The notes under the pieces were generated by a model. That model did not search any database. It had not been told where the DNA came from and saw nothing but the letters and a program-made list of their open reading frames with translations. From positions 1 through 64,000 of the forward strand of contig NZ_SLUI01000018.1 in NCBI RefSeq assembly GCF_004339805.1: DNA of 64,000 nucleotides, in the 5' to 3' direction. This stretch comes from Anaerospora hongkongensis. GTDB lineage: Bacteria > Bacillota > Negativicutes > Sporomusales > DSM-15969. Position numbers and translations under genes: made by a program. This document shows positions 43,745 through 52,277 of this stretch, piece by piece; positions within the stretch are counted from its first letter, which is position 1; each line of letters starts with the position of its first letter.

Positions 43745-44261
43745 TTCCATCACCTCAATAGCAATAGAGTACGGCGCTAACTATGACCTCAAGGTGGCCC
43801 TACTAGCTCAGTATAAGATATGGAGCGTCCAGGCTGTTGGTCACAAGAGAATTCAATAAAATATAAAATCCCTTCGCAAAACGGGCATTGTATCGTCTAA
43901 CAGATCATTTAGCATAAACCGTTCTGCTTCGTAATTGCGAGTGAAAACGATGCAAATCCCCCTCGTATCTTTTGCCGTAAAGCTAAGATCGTTCAAATGG
44001 CATCAGATGCTAGGCGCGACGAGTACTGCAGCGGAGGCGTACTGGAAGTCCGCACCCTCATTGAAGGTGTGACTGCCAGATCACAAAACTTGTGAGAACG
44101 GGTGAGCAGCACAACGGAGGAGCAAATGCGAAGTCCTTGGCACTTTAGAGCCTTAGTACTTCGGCTTACCCTTTACGGGTACAACGCAGATGATGTCATT
44201 TCAACGGTCTCTATCATAGTATGTTGTAGTGGTTATTCGGGTGTAGAGGGAGGATGCAATT
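43745..44261. other. Gene-free 517-bp region upstream of yabG
   Basis: Holds the divergent control region of the glycosyltransferase and yabG genes and a diverged, reverse-oriented copy of the structured repeat (43995-44192). About 43800-43990 shows no frame or hairpin I can assign. CATAGTATG near 44216 loosely resembles a sporulation sigma (G/K) -10 element for yabG. Confidence 0.5.
43995..44192 (-). repeat. Structured intergenic repeat, copy 0 (diverged, partial)
   Basis: Read on the minus strand it has the repeat's 5' module (CATCTGCGTTGTACCCGTAA, then GGTAAGCCGAAGT at 44124-44192) and the downstream landmark CCTAGCATCTG. Mismatches weaken both nested stems of the 5' hairpin, and the central hairpin region differs, though a GTAC...GTAC pair remains. 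The 3' hairpin is absent. It looks like a decayed member. Confidence 0.75.
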
Positions 44262-45140
44262 ATGTCTGGTATCTCTGTGGGGGATCTCGTTGTTCGCAGG
44301 TCTCACGGCGGCGACATCGTCTTTAAAGTTACTGATATATTTCGCAATGAGGCATCACAAAAGGAACATTGTTACTTAAAGGGACTTCATCTGCGTTTGA
44401 TGGCAGATGCACCTATTGATGATGTGGAAAAGATAAATGCAGAAGATTTACGCAATGAAATTGTTCGTATGGAAAGCATGCACAATGACACATTAAAACG
44501 AGTAATGCTGCGCCGCAGCATGGATCGTGAGAAAGTGGAGTTAAATCGCAGTGAGCAAAGCAAAAAATATAGTTTTTTTGATATTCCCGGACGGGTATTG
44601 CACTTAGATGGCGATGAAGAGTATTTAAGAATGTGTCTCAAAACGTATGGTCAGTTAAATATTGAAGCAGTTGGCCGGCATATTGACGAATCGAAACAGC
44701 CGGAGGCAGTGCCTGAGTTACTAAAAGAATTCCGGCCAGATATTCTTGTGGTGACAGGGCATGATGCACTAACCGGCAGCAGTAAGGATATAAAAGATCT
44801 TAACAACTATCGCAATTCTAAATATTACATTCAATCTGTAATCAATGCCCGCTTATTTGAACCGTCCCGCGATGATTTGGTGATTTTCGCCGGTGCCTGC
44901 CAGTCTTATTTCGAGGCCATTTTGGCTGCAGGTGCGAACTTTGCCAGTTCGCCGACCCGGATTTTTATTCATGCCTATGATCCGGTTTTTATTGCTGAAA
45001 AGGTAGCGTTTACCCCGATAAATAAAATCGTTGATATTAATGACGCCATCACTGCATCTGTTACTGGAATTGAAGGGGTTGGCGGGGTGGAGACCAGAGG
45101 AAAGTTCCGGCTGGGGATGCCGAAAACTGCGAATCGCTAA
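44262..45140 (+). CDS. yabG: Sporulation-specific protease YabG
   Basis: A 292-residue protein matching YabG throughout: an N-terminal SH3-like part (ISVGDLVVRRSHGGDI), then FDIPGRVLHLDGDEEYL and DILVVTGHDALT, ending in a C-terminal catalytic part with FAGACQSYFEA, the presumed cysteine protease site. In B. subtilis it is a late mother-cell protease processing spore coat proteins. GGGAGG precedes the ATG. A structured repeat lies upstream instead of the usual neighbours, and veg and sspF are not found downstream. Confidence 0.94.
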   Translation: MSGISVGDLVVRRSHGGDIVFKVTDIFRNEASQKEHCYLKGLHLRLMADAPIDDVEKINAEDLRNEIVRMESMHNDTLKRVMLRRSMDREKVELNRSEQSKKYSFFDIPGRVLHLDGDEEYLRMCLKTYGQLNIEAVGRHIDESKQPEAVPELLKEFRPDILVVTGHDALTGSSKDIKDLNNYRNSKYYIQSVINARLFEPSRDDLVIFAGACQSYFEAILAAGANFASSPTRIFIHAYDPVFIAEKVAFTPINKIVDINDAITASVTGIEGVGGVETRGKFRLGMPKTANR

Positions 45141-45154
45141 CATAAATGGTTACA

Positions 45155-45180
45155 GCTGCCTAATTTGGCAGCTTTATTTT
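45155..45180 (+). terminator. Rho-independent terminator after yabG
   Basis: AGCTGCC/GGCAGCT stem with a short loop, then TTTATTTT. Confidence 0.85.
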
Positions 45181-45181
45181 C

Positions 45182-45211
45182 TTGACAAATAATAATCAAT
45201 AATATTAATAT
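45182..45211 (+). promoter_or_regulatory. Candidate promoter for the CAP-domain gene
   Basis: TTGACA (45182-45187) with an AT-rich spacer of 18 and TAATAT (45206-45211). It abuts the yabG terminator and lies 165 bases before the start codon, giving a long leader. Confidence 0.5.
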
Positions 45212-45376
45212 GTAAACGTATCTTAACTATCTCTTTATTTAATGCTGAAAACCTCAAAGAAAACATTACCAAATGCGGAAAAAGAGGATTTTTACATTAA
45301 AAGGAGAATCTTATACCGAGTGACCGAGTGTACCAGAAGTGCATATCACATTCACAATCTAGGAAGAGGAAAAACT

Positions 45377-46063
45377 ATGCAATGCACAAAATTGAGTAAA
45401 TTGGTACTTTCCGGACTGTTAAGTTTCGCAGTATTAACAACATCATTTGGAGGAGCTTTCGCTACTGCTGTTCATGCCGCTGAAGCTACTGAAGCCCAAC
45501 AAGAAATACAGCAGGATGTAAAAGCTGAAGATTCCGGAAAAAGTAACAATTTGCTTGTTGGATTGGCAGCCGTTGCTGCTATTGCAATGCTGAGTAATCA
45601 TCATGGCTCTTCAACAAACGAAGCTTATAAAGCTACGACTAACTCTAACTCCACATCTGGTACTGTTTCCTCAGCAAATTTAGCTGCTGAAGAAAAAGAA
45701 GCTCTCAACCAGCTGAATGCCGACCGCAAGGCCAATGGCCTGTCAGCGCTGAAGTCAAATTCCCAGCTGAACGGCTTAGCCCAGACTTATGCGCAGGACA
45801 TGATTAACCGAGGTTTTTTCTCCCACTATAATCCGGAAGGCAAATCACCGTTTGACCGCATGCAGGCAGCGGGGATCAGCTATAATACTGCCGGTGAGAA
45901 CCTGGCAATTAACAAAGATGTAACAGCTGCTGAAAAAGCATTTATGGCTAGCTCAGGCCATCGGGCAAATATCCTGAATACCACTTATACCGATGTAGGC
46001 ATTGGCGTACGTCATGCTTCAGATGGATCTGTATATGTAGTGCAAGAATTTATTGGAAAATAA
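45377..46063 (+). CDS. Secreted CAP/SCP-domain protein (YkwD-like)
   Basis: A 228-residue exported protein. A signal peptide (VLSGLLSFAVLTTSFGGAFA, cleavage near VHA-AE) is followed by a low-complexity part, a second hydrophobic stretch (NLLVGLAAVAAIAML near residues 57-71), a Ser/Thr/Asn linker and a C-terminal CAP domain (about 105-228) with LNQLNADRKANGL, FFSHYNPEGKSPFDRM, AGENLA and SSGHRANIL. CAP proteins of this type are common in sporulating Firmicutes, role unknown. The ATG at 45377 has AGGAAGAGGA upstream; the frame is open to 45242 but the signal peptide fixes the start. Confidence 0.88.
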   Translation: MQCTKLSKLVLSGLLSFAVLTTSFGGAFATAVHAAEATEAQQEIQQDVKAEDSGKSNNLLVGLAAVAAIAMLSNHHGSSTNEAYKATTNSNSTSGTVSSANLAAEEKEALNQLNADRKANGLSALKSNSQLNGLAQTYAQDMINRGFFSHYNPEGKSPFDRMQAAGISYNTAGENLAINKDVTAAEKAFMASSGHRANILNTTYTDVGIGVRHASDGSVYVVQEFIGK

Positions 46064-46087
46064 ATAGATAAAGATAATGTTAAATAG

Positions 46088-46127
46088 AACAAGTCATGCA
46101 GAGTTAGCATCTGCATGACTTGTTTTC
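46088..46127 (+). terminator. Rho-independent terminator
   Basis: Fourteen-base perfect arms AACAAGTCATGCAG and complement, loop of nine, ending in TTTT. Confidence 0.88.
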
Positions 46128-46199
46128 TATTTTACGGAGAAAAAGTAATAATATATAAATGTTTATGAAAAGCTTGTGTATTGGTTACTGGCTGTAGTG

Positions 46200-46556
46200 T
46201 TAATACTGGCGGCACTTCGGACACATCGGATGGCGTCCGTGATCATATTCGTGGTTGCAGCGAGGGCAGACTTTGACAACCTTATACATGCAAAGCTTAT
46301 AGAGTTTATAGCTGCAGGTGAAGGTCTTGATGCATTTTTTTTCGGTTTTGCATTTCATCTTCGGCATACAACAGTCCATATCGTAGGCCGGGTAATCATA
46401 GTCATCACATTTGTCTTCGCATTTGTCGTAATATTTAGGGGGGCATTTTTCATCACATTTGTAATAATCTTTGTAGTCATAGTCGCAGTCGCAATCATCA
46501 TGACACTTGCCGTACTTATAGTCCCACTTGGGATAATACATCTTTTGATAACTCAT
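46200..46556 (-). CDS. Cys/Tyr/Lys/Asp-rich protein, probable spore coat or metal-binding protein
   Basis: A 118-residue protein with 17 cysteines and very high Tyr, Lys and Asp (for example HDDCDCDYDYKDYYKCDEKC). Cysteines are spaced through the whole chain and the end carries a zinc-ribbon-like VCPRCNHEYDHGRHPMCPKC. The start at 46556 has AAGGAGG upstream; an earlier in-frame ATG (46601) lacks one. Composition resembles cross-linked spore coat proteins, and it lies near yabG and SPOCS genes. No family is recognised; coat function is inference. Confidence 0.75.
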   Translation of the reverse strand: MSYQKMYYPKWDYKYGKCHDDCDCDYDYKDYYKCDEKCPPKYYDKCEDKCDDYDYPAYDMDCCMPKMKCKTEKKCIKTFTCSYKLYKLCMYKVVKVCPRCNHEYDHGRHPMCPKCRQY

Positions 46557-46680
46557 TTGCGCAATCCTCCTTATAATAAGAGACCTTCGGCATAAGCTCA
46601 ACAGGCCTTTTGTTATATACTATGAAGTTGCGCAGTAAAGTGTTATGTTGACGGAAAAATATTTTGTAAAAAGGCGCTTG

Positions 46681-47532
46681 CTAAGGCTGTCTGACTCCGG
46701 GCAGCGTGAAGCCTCTGCCCATAACCTCGGCTGCATCGCTGACAATCATAAAGGCTTGTGGGTCTATGTCCTGAACTACCATCTTAATCTGTGAAATCTG
46801 GGTGAGGCTGACAACAACAAAAATGACCCGTTTATCCTGCCGGGTGAAAGCTCCTTCGCCATGAAGGATAGTAGCTCCACGGCCAACTTCTTTTAGAATG
46901 GAAGCGGCAATTTCATCCCATTTGTAGGAGACAATGAAAATAGTCTTCTTATGGTTGAAGCCTGCTACAACCTTATCGGTAAGGTTAGCGCTGACAAACA
47001 TGGAGATAAGCGTCAGAATCGCTAGTTTGAGGCCAAACAGCATGGCAGAAACAAGCATGATCACGCAATTTACTGCAAAGCCGACAACACCGAGATTGAA
47101 GGAGTAATATTTTTTTATGATACCAGCCACGATATCGAGTCCACCGCCGCTGCCGTTGACGCGAAAGATAAGCCCTGCGCCTATGCCGGAAACAATACCG
47201 CCTGTTATGGCCGACAGCAAAGGATCATCAATCGGCGCCATTGTGGAAAGAAACTTTAAGGCATCTACGGCAAAGGAAAAAACCAGTGTCCCATAGATCG
47301 TTATAATGGTATATTCCTTGCCGAGCAGCCGATAAGCCGCATAAAGGAGCGGAATATTCATCACAAATATTTGTAAGCCAATTGGAAATTTAAAGAGGTA
47401 GTAAAAGATAATGGCTAAGCCGCTGACCCCACCGCTGAGCAGGTGATGGGGAACAAGAAATAAGTTGATTGCTGCACTGCTGAGCACGCAGCCGAGGGCA
47501 ACGATAACATACTGGAATATTTTTCTCTTCAT
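46681..47532 (-). CDS. YitT family membrane protein (DUF161/DUF2179)
   Basis: A 283-residue protein with five or six membrane segments in the first 200 residues (VIVALGCVLSSAAINLFLVP, LLSGGVSGLAIIFYYLF) and a cytoplasmic C-terminal DUF2179 domain with GRGATILHGEGAFTRQDK, a ligand-binding-like fold. Many paralogues occur in spore formers; function is unsettled. GGAGGAG precedes the ATG at 47532. Confidence 0.9.
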   Translation of the reverse strand: MKRKIFQYVIVALGCVLSSAAINLFLVPHHLLSGGVSGLAIIFYYLFKFPIGLQIFVMNIPLLYAAYRLLGKEYTIITIYGTLVFSFAVDALKFLSTMAPIDDPLLSAITGGIVSGIGAGLIFRVNGSGGGLDIVAGIIKKYYSFNLGVVGFAVNCVIMLVSAMLFGLKLAILTLISMFVSANLTDKVVAGFNHKKTIFIVSYKWDEIAASILKEVGRGATILHGEGAFTRQDKRVIFVVVSLTQISQIKMVVQDIDPQAFMIVSDAAEVMGRGFTLPGVRQP

Positions 47533-47759
47533 TAGTCTCCTCCTAAAATTAAGCGTCACCCAAACTAACTTTATCTTATCAGAAAGGTTAACTTTCTGAT
47601 TGACGAAATAAGAACGGCATAGGCTTTTCTAATCAATATTGTAGTAAGCACTGACTATTATTAACCATTATTTCCTTCCTTTCCTGCCGGAAACAGGCGG
47701 TTTTCAAATTTTGTCGTAAAAACTTAGCGACATTTTTGGGGAACTCTTATATTTTTTGC

Positions 47760-47787
47760 ACATCAAACAGGACTGGCGCATATATAT
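47760..47787 (+). promoter_or_regulatory. Possible sigma-K-like promoter for the SPOCS genes
   Basis: AC (47760-47761), 17 bases, then CATATATAT (47779-47787), loosely fitting the mother-cell sigma-K consensus (AC, then CATA---TA). It is 32 bases before the GTG start of the first SPOCS gene. Weak evidence on sequence alone. Confidence 0.25.
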
Positions 47788-47818
47788 GAGTTAGAACATC
47801 ACAAAGGGGGGAATTTGT

Positions 47819-48493
47819 GTGGATGATAAAGATATGCGCCCGATTAAAACTCTTCCGGATTGCACGCTAGGAGCTTCAACAGGTCCACAAACGATAGTTG
47901 TTCGCCAGGTTGTGGCGGAAAAGGAAAAACAAAAATCTCTGGATATTCATGTGGTTGTTCCAGACAGTAAGCCAGCAATTGAGCAAATCGTTGACGTTTT
48001 CATTAAGGACGTAGAGATTAACAGTGTAGATGTTATCACGGATAAGGTAATTGTCCGGGGCGAGTTCGAAATTAAAGCAATTTATGTAGCTTGCCTGCCT
48101 GATCGTCCGGTTCATGCGATGGAAGTAAAGCATTACAAATGGACAGTTGATATTGATATGCCGGGCGCACGCCGGGGCATGGATGCTGAAGCAACTGTTG
48201 ACATCGAGTATGTCGATTATGACTTTGACGAGCACCATCATCACCACCACCATCATCGCGCCAAGAAATATACCAACTATGACAATAGCGATAATTTCTG
48301 CGACGATGACGATGATTGCCACCACCATCACCATGACCATGACTGCGATGAAAATTGCGATGATGAAGATGATGATCGCAACCGCTGCAGAGAATTTGAT
48401 GTTTCTGTTGTATTGCGGGTTAATGCGAAAGTCATGGCTGACCGCGAAGTTTTAATCAATAGCGGTACTCTTCCTACCAAACCAAAAGGGTAA
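47819..48493 (+). CDS. SPOCS (DUF3794) protein with His/Asp/Cys-rich insertion
   Basis: A 224-residue protein with one SPOCS domain (about residues 40-205), the domain by which SipL-type proteins bind spore morphogenetic proteins. The strand pair VIVRGEFEIKAIYVACLPDR and the final DVSVVLRVNAKV are standard. Between them, residues 137-190 are an insertion with eight consecutive His (139-146), a second His/Asp block and five Cys, strongly metal-binding in composition. Starts with GTG after GGGGGG. The next gene, 30 bp on, is a paralogue with a shorter His insert at the same place. No signal peptide, consistent with mother-cell assembly. Confidence 0.85.
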   Translation: MDDKDMRPIKTLPDCTLGASTGPQTIVVRQVVAEKEKQKSLDIHVVVPDSKPAIEQIVDVFIKDVEINSVDVITDKVIVRGEFEIKAIYVACLPDRPVHAMEVKHYKWTVDIDMPGARRGMDAEATVDIEYVDYDFDEHHHHHHHHRAKKYTNYDNSDNFCDDDDDCHHHHHDHDCDENCDDEDDDRNRCREFDVSVVLRVNAKVMADREVLINSGTLPTKPKG

Positions 48494-48523
48494 GGAGAGA
48501 CCCAGGGAAGAGGAGGGGAGAAA

Positions 48524-49462
48524 ATGGGTAATATTAGGTACAAAGGCGTTGCCCGTACGATTGCCAGTACACCGCCCAAGGCACCGCGAGCTGATTTGAT
48601 CGCGGAAGAGTGCGCGTGCTTTGAACCGGGGATGGAAAAAATTCAGGTTGAGGAAGTACTGGGGGCGGAAAGTGCCCAGCGCGTAATCGAAATCGATCTT
48701 ACCATACCTGATAATAAACCGCCAATTGGTCAAGTAATTGATGTGTATATCAAAGAATTATGCATTAAGGATATTGATGTCATACCCAATAAGGTTATTG
48801 TTCGCGGTGAGTTTGAAGTTAAAGTCATGTATGTTGCCGACTTGCCCAATGAGCCGGTGCATGCTTATGAAAAACACCATATCCGCTGGACCCGCGACAT
48901 TGAAGTCATGGGTGTTGACAAAGATATGCCTGCTACTGCCGATGTGGTAGTTGAATTTGTTGATTATGATGATTGTCATCATCATCATGACCGCCGCAAA
49001 ATTCATGTGACGGTCGTGCTAAAGGTATGGACCCGTGTTACCAGCACGACGGAAATGGATGCTTACGTAATGACGCCAGTTGAAGAAGGCTATACATTAG
49101 GTGCCAGTACTACGAACAGCGCTGTTTCCGCATCGGAAGGCCTGACTGATAATGTATCAGCTTCGCAGCTGGGCGGTGGCGACATCTATGGCTATGGTGA
49201 ATATAATACTTTTATTACCGGCCCTGTTGAAACGATAGCCGGAACACCGACAATTACTTCCGTAGCCGGTACGGTTAACGCAAGCAACGTTAACGTTCGT
49301 TCCGGTCCTGGCACGACTTTCCCATCGATTCAAAAGGTTGGCAAAGGGACGGCAGTAACGATCAAGGAACAGGCATTCGGCTGGTATAACGTAGTACTTC
49401 CCGACGGTTCGACAACCGGCTGGATTGCCAGCTGGCTAGTTGATACTACCGGTAATTTCTAG
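48524..49462 (+). CDS. SPOCS (DUF3794) protein with C-terminal SH3b domain
   Basis: A 312-residue paralogue of the preceding protein. The SPOCS domain (about 45-172) has VIVRGEFEVKVMYVADLPNE and a short CHHHH insert (151-155) at the site of the other's larger insertion. A Thr/Ser/Gly-rich linker (about 180-245) leads to a C-terminal bacterial SH3 domain (NVNVRSGPGTTFPSIQKV, GWIASWLV) that may bind peptidoglycan. The pair looks like a spore-envelope operon: a metal-rich SPOCS protein and a wall- or cortex-anchored one. GAGGGGAG precedes the start. Confidence 0.88.
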   Translation: MGNIRYKGVARTIASTPPKAPRADLIAEECACFEPGMEKIQVEEVLGAESAQRVIEIDLTIPDNKPPIGQVIDVYIKELCIKDIDVIPNKVIVRGEFEVKVMYVADLPNEPVHAYEKHHIRWTRDIEVMGVDKDMPATADVVVEFVDYDDCHHHHDRRKIHVTVVLKVWTRVTSTTEMDAYVMTPVEEGYTLGASTTNSAVSASEGLTDNVSASQLGGGDIYGYGEYNTFITGPVETIAGTPTITSVAGTVNASNVNVRSGPGTTFPSIQKVGKGTAVTIKEQAFGWYNVVLPDGSTTGWIASWLVDTTGNF

Positions 49463-49495
49463 AATTAGACGAAAAACGCCGGGATATTCGATCTA

Positions 49496-49533
49496 AAACA
49501 CCGCGTAGCCATTCGGTCTGCGGTGTTTCTTTA
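49496..49533 (+). terminator. Rho-independent terminator
   Basis: Perfect 9-bp stem AAACACCGC/GCGGTGTTT with a 15-base loop, then CTTTATT, after the SPOCS pair. Confidence 0.75.
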
Positions 49534-49566
49534 TTGGCTGCTAAGAAAGAAGTAGGAGCGAACACA

Positions 49567-50436
49567 GTGAATAGAGAGCTTACTGCAATCGCATACCTGG
49601 GCTCCATGAAGTTAGGGGCAACTTCACCTCAGCTTTTCCGGGGCAGTGATCAACAATTGTATGTTGTTAAGCTGCTTGGCAACAGAGTTGGTCCTAAAGC
49701 GCTTGCTAACGAGTTTTTGGCAGCAGAATTGGGTGAGCAGCTAGGACTATGTTTTCCTGCCAGTGGTGTTATTTCAATCGATAAGCAGTTACTTGCGAAA
49801 AACCGCCGGTTACGGAGAGCGGGTGTGGTAGCTGGACCGCACTTTGCCTGCAAATACATCAGTAAGACCTTTTATGTGGATCGTACGTCGCTTAACCGGG
49901 TCGTCAATAAGTCTGAAATGGCCGGAGTCATGTTATTTGATCATTTGGTACATAATGTTGACCGTACGGTGAATCGCAAGAATCTTATCATCAGGCGCGA
50001 AGCAACAGGGTATCACATGTATGCAATTGACCATTCCCATCTTTTTAAGCGAGGGCGCTGGACAACAGCGCAGCTTGCTGCTCTGGAGAAGGACTTGTCC
50101 GTCAATACGCGGCGTACTTATGGCTTATTGCTTAAACATTTTCTGCAGCCGGATGATTTTAGTCCCTATGCGCAAGCAATTCGCCAGTGGTCTGATGAAT
50201 ACCTGACCCAAACGGTAGCTGCCATCCCTGAGCAGTGGTTAACCGATCAAGCGGAACGGCAGGCGCTGCTTAACCACTTACTCTGCCGGCGTAATCAAAT
50301 TGATGAGATCATGGCCAGCCTGACCAGATTGATTCCTCAAGCCCATCATAAGACGCAACCTGAGCCAGTACTGATCGAAGTTCAGGAGCCGGACGAAACA
50401 GTAACGCAGTCCGAGGAACCATTCCTTGCCGAATAG
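49567..50436 (+). CDS. HipA-like kinase-domain protein, stand-alone
   Basis: A 289-residue protein resembling the HipA-like kinase family of Firmicutes. GPKALANEFLAAELGEQLGL is the ATP-site region, LFDHLVHNVDRTVNRKNLII the catalytic loop and YAIDHSHLF the DFG-like metal motif. There is no HipB-like antitoxin next to it, so it is not an evident toxin-antitoxin pair. GTG at 49567 is chosen for AGGAG 9 bases upstream; a TTG at 49534 is possible. An acidic low-complexity tail ends the protein. Target unknown. Confidence 0.78.
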   Translation: MNRELTAIAYLGSMKLGATSPQLFRGSDQQLYVVKLLGNRVGPKALANEFLAAELGEQLGLCFPASGVISIDKQLLAKNRRLRRAGVVAGPHFACKYISKTFYVDRTSLNRVVNKSEMAGVMLFDHLVHNVDRTVNRKNLIIRREATGYHMYAIDHSHLFKRGRWTTAQLAALEKDLSVNTRRTYGLLLKHFLQPDDFSPYAQAIRQWSDEYLTQTVAAIPEQWLTDQAERQALLNHLLCRRNQIDEIMASLTRLIPQAHHKTQPEPVLIEVQEPDETVTQSEEPFLAE

Positions 50437-50487
50437 GGCAGAGGAAAAACTCTGGCAAAGCAAGAGCTGCCGATGGAGCAGAAACTA

Positions 50488-50530
50488 GACTAAAAAAAAC
50501 CTGTGGAAAATCCACAGGTTTTTTTTAGTC
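50488..50530. terminator. Bidirectional terminator
   Basis: Nineteen-base perfect arms (GACTAAAAAAAACCTGTGG and complement) with a 5-base loop; eight A and eight T at the flanks serve both converging genes. Confidence 0.92.
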
Positions 50531-50584
50531 TAAGGGCTTTTTACTGTTCTCAGTAAGCTGCTGCCCACCTTGGATACGGAACAG

Positions 50585-51211
50585 TTAATCTCTGATGTAA
50601 ATCGGTGTGCCAATACTGACTAAGCTGAAGAGTTCTTCCGCGTTGGCATTGTGCATGCGAATACAGCCATTAGAGACCATTTGGCCAATTAGCCAGGGCT
50701 TATTTGTTCCGTGTATACCATAGGCATCATAGTTTAAACCCATCCAGCGGGTTCCTAAAACACCTCCGGGATTAGGAATTTTAGTAGCGATGGCATAGTT
50801 GCCGAGCGGAGTCGGTGTCGAGGGTTTGCCGATAGCGACAGGATACTGCCGGGCCGGTGTATTGCCGTCAAAAAGGGTAAGCTGACGGCGCGATTTTGTA
50901 ATTAAGATATTGGCGCGTGCCAGGCCGGTTGCGGCGCGTATTTTTGCTTTTACCGGTTCAATTGCGCGCGAGGGAGTTTCCGAAAGCCGGCAATAGGTTT
51001 TAGGGTCAAGTATACCTGTTACAGCCAGTTTTTCCGCATGTTGAAAGCAAGCGATTGCTTCCTGTGTCTCTATATCCAAGATTGTGCTGGAGGAGCCTGT
51101 GTAAAAACCGCGCTCGGTAAGTAGGTTTTGTACGATCGGTACCAGAGGACTGGACTGGCCTTCATAAACATGAGCCAAACGGTACGGGGGGTAATAGAAA
51201 CGGATGTTCAT
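50585..51211 (-). CDS. L,D-transpeptidase (YkuD family) with N-terminal peptidoglycan-binding domain
   Basis: A 208-residue enzyme expected to form or modify 3-3 peptidoglycan cross-links. A PG_binding_1-like domain (about 15-70, QEAIACFQHAEKLAVTGILD) precedes a YkuD catalytic domain with HGTNKPWLIGQMVSNGCIRM, holding His and the catalytic Cys. No signal peptide or membrane segment is visible. In a spore former this suggests a mother-cell or spore-associated role as for B. subtilis YkuD. GGAGG precedes the ATG at 51211. Confidence 0.88.
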   Translation of the reverse strand: MNIRFYYPPYRLAHVYEGQSSPLVPIVQNLLTERGFYTGSSSTILDIETQEAIACFQHAEKLAVTGILDPKTYCRLSETPSRAIEPVKAKIRAATGLARANILITKSRRQLTLFDGNTPARQYPVAIGKPSTPTPLGNYAIATKIPNPGGVLGTRWMGLNYDAYGIHGTNKPWLIGQMVSNGCIRMHNANAEELFSLVSIGTPIYIRD

Positions 51212-51392
51212 GGTGTTGGCCTCCTTGGGGAATTGATTGTGTTGCATCATTATATGCAGAGGCAATATATTTGGTCAGTATTGCAATGTATAAAACAATG
51301 GGAAAAATGGCTAGAATAGTCAAGGAAGCACCAAAGCAGACTGGGACCTTTTTTGCCTAAGAGAAAGCGGAGGAAAGCGAGACGGAGGATTC

Positions 51393-52214
51393 ATGACAAC
51401 AGAGAAAACAGGAAGCCTGGTCATTATTGGCGGAAACGAAGATAAAACCAACGAGTGTACCATATTGCGCAAGTTTATCGAATTGGCAGGCGGCCGGCAG
51501 GCACGAATTGCTATTTTAACGACAGCTACGGAACTGCCGCGCGAAGTAGGCGATGAGTACCGCTCGTTATTTACTGAGCTGGGAGCGGCTTCAGCGGGCA
51601 TTCTGTATATTGCCAACCGGGAAGCGGCCAATGATTTTCATCAAGTTAGTGAAATAGAACAAGCTACAGGTATTTTTTTTACCGGCGGTGATCAGCTCAG
51701 GCTGACGAGTATCCTTGGCGGATCCAGAGTGGACAAGGCTATTCGCCGGGCATACGGGAAAGGGGCTATTATTGCCGGGACCAGTGCCGGTGCGTCGGTA
51801 ATGAGCGATACGATGATCGTTGGCGGTGATTCCAGTGATACGCCTAAGAAGTCAACGATCAGCATGGCGCATGGGATGGATTTGCTGGAGGATGTTGTCA
51901 TTGATCAGCATTTTGCCCAGCGGGGGAGAATAAACCGGCTGCTGGGAGCAGTGGCCCAAAATCCATACGTATTGGGTGTAGGTGTGGATGAAGATACGGC
52001 TGTGATTGTTGCTCCTGACGGAAAGATGGAAGTTATTGGATCGCAAACGGTAACGGTGGTTGATGGCAAGAATATTATTCACTCCAATATTTCCGAATCC
52101 AAGCCAAATGAGTCGCTGGCTATTACGAATGTTATGCTCCATATACTCCCGGTTGGATTTGGTTTTGATATACGGCGTCGTATTCCCTATCTAATTAAGG
52201 AAGATGGAAAATGA
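51393..52214 (+). CDS. cphB: Cyanophycinase
   Basis: A 273-residue serine peptidase of the S51 family that cleaves cyanophycin (Asp-Arg polymer) to beta-Asp-Arg dipeptides. IIGGNEDKTN at the N-terminus, the nucleophile motif GTSAGASVMSD near residue 135, and DQHFAQRGRINRLL near 175 are family hallmarks. GGAGG precedes the start. It lies 63 bp upstream of cyanophycin synthetase, forming a storage/mobilisation pair. It has no signal peptide, so it acts on intracellular polymer. Confidence 0.92.
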   Translation: MTTEKTGSLVIIGGNEDKTNECTILRKFIELAGGRQARIAILTTATELPREVGDEYRSLFTELGAASAGILYIANREAANDFHQVSEIEQATGIFFTGGDQLRLTSILGGSRVDKAIRRAYGKGAIIAGTSAGASVMSDTMIVGGDSSDTPKKSTISMAHGMDLLEDVVIDQHFAQRGRINRLLGAVAQNPYVLGVGVDEDTAVIVAPDGKMEVIGSQTVTVVDGKNIIHSNISESKPNESLAITNVMLHILPVGFGFDIRRRIPYLIKEDGK

Positions 52215-52277
52215 AAACTTAGTATCAGCGAGCTCAGATTTTTAAGATAGAATCGTTTTGGCAAGGAGGGCTTTACC

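Noticed and set aside
47876..48340. Opposite-strand frame across the His-rich region encoding a Val/Ile/Met-rich hydrophobic stretch.
   Set aside because: It is the antisense of the His/Asp codons, with no ribosome binding site; a shadow of the SPOCS gene.
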